DNA of 7,024 nucleotides. It comes from Treponema sp. UBA4326 (GTDB lineage Bacteria > Spirochaetota > Spirochaetia > Treponematales > Treponemataceae). The stretch covers positions 1 to 7,024 of the forward strand of contig DGTW01000329.1 of NCBI GenBank assembly GCA_002393835.1, read 5' to 3'. This document shows positions 5,787-7,024 of this stretch, piece by piece. The notes beneath the pieces are model-generated. The model worked only from the letters and a program-made list of their open reading frames with translations. It had not been told where the DNA came from and did not search any database. Each line of letters opens with the position of its first letter. Position 1 is the stretch's first letter. The position numbers and the translations under genes were made by a program.

Positions 5787-6842
5787 TTAATGCTCTTCCT
5801 GAGGTGCTTCAGACAGATGGCCTGCCTGCTTTAAATTTACGGCCCGATTGATGTAGTGAAGCATGATGAAAAAGCACCATACAAGGAAAATTGACACACA
5901 AAGAAGAATAATAGAATCCTTTGTCCGTGACATAAGCGTAGAAGCAAAGGCTGAAATGCCGATGAGAAACTGAGAGCAAAGCAAGAGCACTACAGCAGCC
6001 GTTTTTGAAAGTCCGATGTTGACGAGCTTATGATGAATGTGTCCGCGGTCGGCACTGAAAAAAGACCGGTGCTCCCTTCCCCGTCTTATTACAGCAGCAA
6101 TAACATCGGTTACAGGAATTGAAACGAGCAGAAGAGCATACAAGAGCTTTATGTGCTCAAAACCGCCCGGCAAAGGAACTATCGGAATCATTGCGATTGA
6201 AAAGCCTAAAGTCTGGCTTCCACCATCTCCGAGGAAGATTTTCGCTTTTGGTTTGTTGAACAAAAGGAAGCCAAAAATTGAGGCACAGAGAATCAAAAAC
6301 AAGTTTCCAGCAGCCTGCTTTAAAACCAACATTGTTACACCTGCAATTGCAAGGGTAAGGAAAGACAGACCACCGCAAAGGAGGTCGAGACCATCTATGA
6401 GATTGTAAGCGTTTACAAGAAACAAAATCCAGACAAAAGTAAGTGCACGGCCAAAAAAAGGATTAAAACTGATTCCAAAGAAGGACTTGAAATACAGTGG
6501 ACTGCAAACTACCACAAAAGCTGCGATAATCTGAATTAGGAATTTCAATCTGGCTCTTAAATTGAGGAAGTCATCGATTACACCAAAAATGAATATAATT
6601 AGTCCACCAAACAGTGCAGGATGAAAATAGCTGAAATTTGCCGCAGCAAAAAAACGGGAATAAACGAAGGCTGAAATAACAAAAGAAGTAAAAATTCCAA
6701 TTCCACCAAGGCGAGGAATATGACCATCGTGAACTTTACGCGGGTCAACCTCGTCGTACCATTTGTGTTTTTTACAGAGAGCAATAATTACCGGAGTTTG
6801 CACTACACAAAGAGCAAATGCAATCACGGAGCAAATAAACAT
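5787..6842 (-). CDS. WecA/TagO-type undecaprenyl-phosphate sugar-1-phosphate transferase (glycosyltransferase family 4)
   Basis: A 351-aa polytopic membrane protein with about ten hydrophobic helices. The family motifs appear in order: RKVHDGHIPRLGG (35-47), the Mg-binding Asp pair in GVIDDF (87-92), NAYNLIDGLD (144-153), FLGDGGSQTLGF (203-214) and IRRGREHRSFFSADRGHIHHKL (252-273) with the HIHH element. These separate it from MraY and place it with WecA, TagO and WbpL. Such enzymes move a sugar 1-phosphate, usually GlcNAc-1-P from UDP-GlcNAc, onto undecaprenyl phosphate to start a glycan; the sugar here is not known. It is the first gene of the operon, which fits an initiating enzyme. The ATG at 6842 has a ribosome-binding region containing eight G. 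A stop codon at 6864-6866 closes this frame upstream. The soluble tail (QAGHLSEAPQEEH) is polar. Confidence 0.88.
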   Translation of the reverse strand: MFICSVIAFALCVVQTPVIIALCKKHKWYDEVDPRKVHDGHIPRLGGIGIFTSFVISAFVYSRFFAAANFSYFHPALFGGLIIFIFGVIDDFLNLRARLKFLIQIIAAFVVVCSPLYFKSFFGISFNPFFGRALTFVWILFLVNAYNLIDGLDLLCGGLSFLTLAIAGVTMLVLKQAAGNLFLILCASIFGFLLFNKPKAKIFLGDGGSQTLGFSIAMIPIVPLPGGFEHIKLLYALLLVSIPVTDVIAAVIRRGREHRSFFSADRGHIHHKLVNIGLSKTAAVVLLLCSQFLIGISAFASTLMSRTKDSIILLCVSIFLVWCFFIMLHYINRAVNLKQAGHLSEAPQEEH

Positions 6843-6845
6843 GCA

Positions 6846-6853
6846 CCCCCCCC
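6846..6853 (-). promoter_or_regulatory. Run of eight G in the ribosome-binding site of the transferase gene
   Basis: On the minus strand GGGGGGGG is followed by TGC and the ATG at 6842. The 3' end of the run with TG (GGTG) matches the anti-Shine-Dalgarno complement and probably serves as the ribosome-binding site. Two upstream ATGs (6867 and 6855) share a frame that is one base off the main gene; loss of one G or gain of two would join them in frame to it. The ribosome-binding sites of DUF2764 (five G) and the wzz-like gene (four G) also end in GGTG but have shorter runs. Confidence 0.6.
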
Positions 6854-6873
6854 ATCGGAATATTCATACTAAA

Positions 6874-6902
6874 ACTTTAACGCAATTTTGAATAATTTTC
6901 AA
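6874..6902 (-). promoter_or_regulatory. Possible promoter of the polysaccharide operon
   Basis: Minus strand: TTGAAA (6897-6902, 5 of 6 of the -35 consensus), a 17-bp spacer, then TAAAGT (6874-6879, 4 of 6 of the -10 consensus). The start would fall near 6867, about 25 bases before the ATG at 6842, so the G run would lie in the leader RNA. The -10 box is weak and AT-rich DNA gives such matches easily; however, a terminator at 6965-6998 isolates the operon from the tRNA gene, so some promoter must lie in 6843-6964. Confidence 0.35.
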
Positions 6903-6964
6903 TCAATTTGATAACATTTTTTTATATTTCAGCTGCAGAACTATAAGAAGAAAAAAATGTCTAT

Positions 6965-6998
6965 AAAAGAAAAAGACCGCCTAAAAAAGACGGTCTTT
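6965..6998 (-). terminator. Rho-independent terminator of the tRNA gene
   Basis: Minus strand: AAAGACCG (6991-6998), an 11-base loop, CGGTCTTT (6972-6979), then TTCTTTTA. The 8-bp stem begins three bases after the tRNA discriminator base. It separates tRNA transcription from the polysaccharide operon. Confidence 0.8.
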
Positions 6999-7001
6999 AA
7001 G

Positions 7002-7024
7002 TCGGGATGACAGGATTCGAACCT
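7002..7024 (-). tRNA. 3' end of a tRNA gene, probably tRNA-Pro (partial)
   Basis: Read on the minus strand the last 23 bases give AGGTTCGAATCCTGT followed by CATCCCGA: the 3' part of a T arm (loop TTCGAAT), the 3' acceptor strand CATCCCG and discriminator A73. The implied 5' acceptor strand is CGGGATG; a C1-G72 pair with A73 is typical of bacterial tRNA-Pro, and the T arm closely resembles that tRNA. The anticodon lies beyond the window, so the identity is an inference. CCA is not encoded (the next bases are CTT), so the end must be added by nucleotidyltransferase. Confidence 0.75.

Noticed and set aside
5624..5851. Plus-strand open frame of 75 codons across the wzz-transferase gap
   Set aside because: It overlaps the ends of two supported genes on the other strand and has no start signals; its sequence resembles no family I know.
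6037..6408. Plus-strand open frame of 123 codons opposite the transferase gene
   Set aside because: Antisense shadow of the conserved catalytic motifs; rich in Arg, Lys and Pro as expected from such a shadow.
7001..7024. tRNA 3' end as an integration site for a mobile island
   Set aside because: No integrase, no direct repeat of the tRNA end elsewhere in the window, and the adjacent genes show no sign of a mobile element.

Overview
The window looks like part of a spirochaete chromosome, most likely a treponeme. The main clue is the left end, where a V-type ATPase subunit E gene is followed directly by a DUF2764-family gene. That order starts the bacterial V-ATPase operons of treponemes (also seen in Bacteroidetes). 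Composition is moderately AT-rich with very AT-rich intergenic DNA. I see no insertion sequence, CRISPR array, phage gene or broken gene.

Layout from left to right: (1) the start of a leftward V-ATPase operon (subunit E, then DUF2764, running off the left edge) with a recognisable promoter; (2) a divergent rightward 56-codon gene for a putative zinc-ribbon protein, with a strong consensus promoter, a palindrome at the predicted transcription start and a strong terminator; (3) facing it, a leftward three-gene polysaccharide operon ending in its own terminator. In transcription order that operon is a WecA/TagO-type polyprenyl-phosphate sugar-1-phosphate transferase, a Wzz-type chain-length/co-polymerase protein, and a very long (1060 aa) SLBB-repeat Wza-type export protein; (4) at the right edge, the 3' end of a leftward tRNA gene, probably tRNA-Pro, with a terminator.

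The three polysaccharide genes make a coherent path. The transferase would load the first sugar phosphate onto undecaprenyl phosphate in the inner membrane, the Wzz-type protein would control polymerisation and length and contact the exporter, and the SLBB protein would form the periplasmic and outer-membrane conduit. Glycosyltransferases, flippase and polymerase are not in the window.

The most notable points are: a run of eight G within the ribosome-binding region of the first polysaccharide gene, where length change could shift start-codon use (possible phase variation); a roughly 84% identical 837-bp in-frame tandem duplication inside the exporter gene; and overlapping palindromes at the promoter/ribosome-binding site of the zinc-ribbon gene. 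Nothing here is clearly a wholly new system; functional claims come from motif recognition and were not checked by database search.
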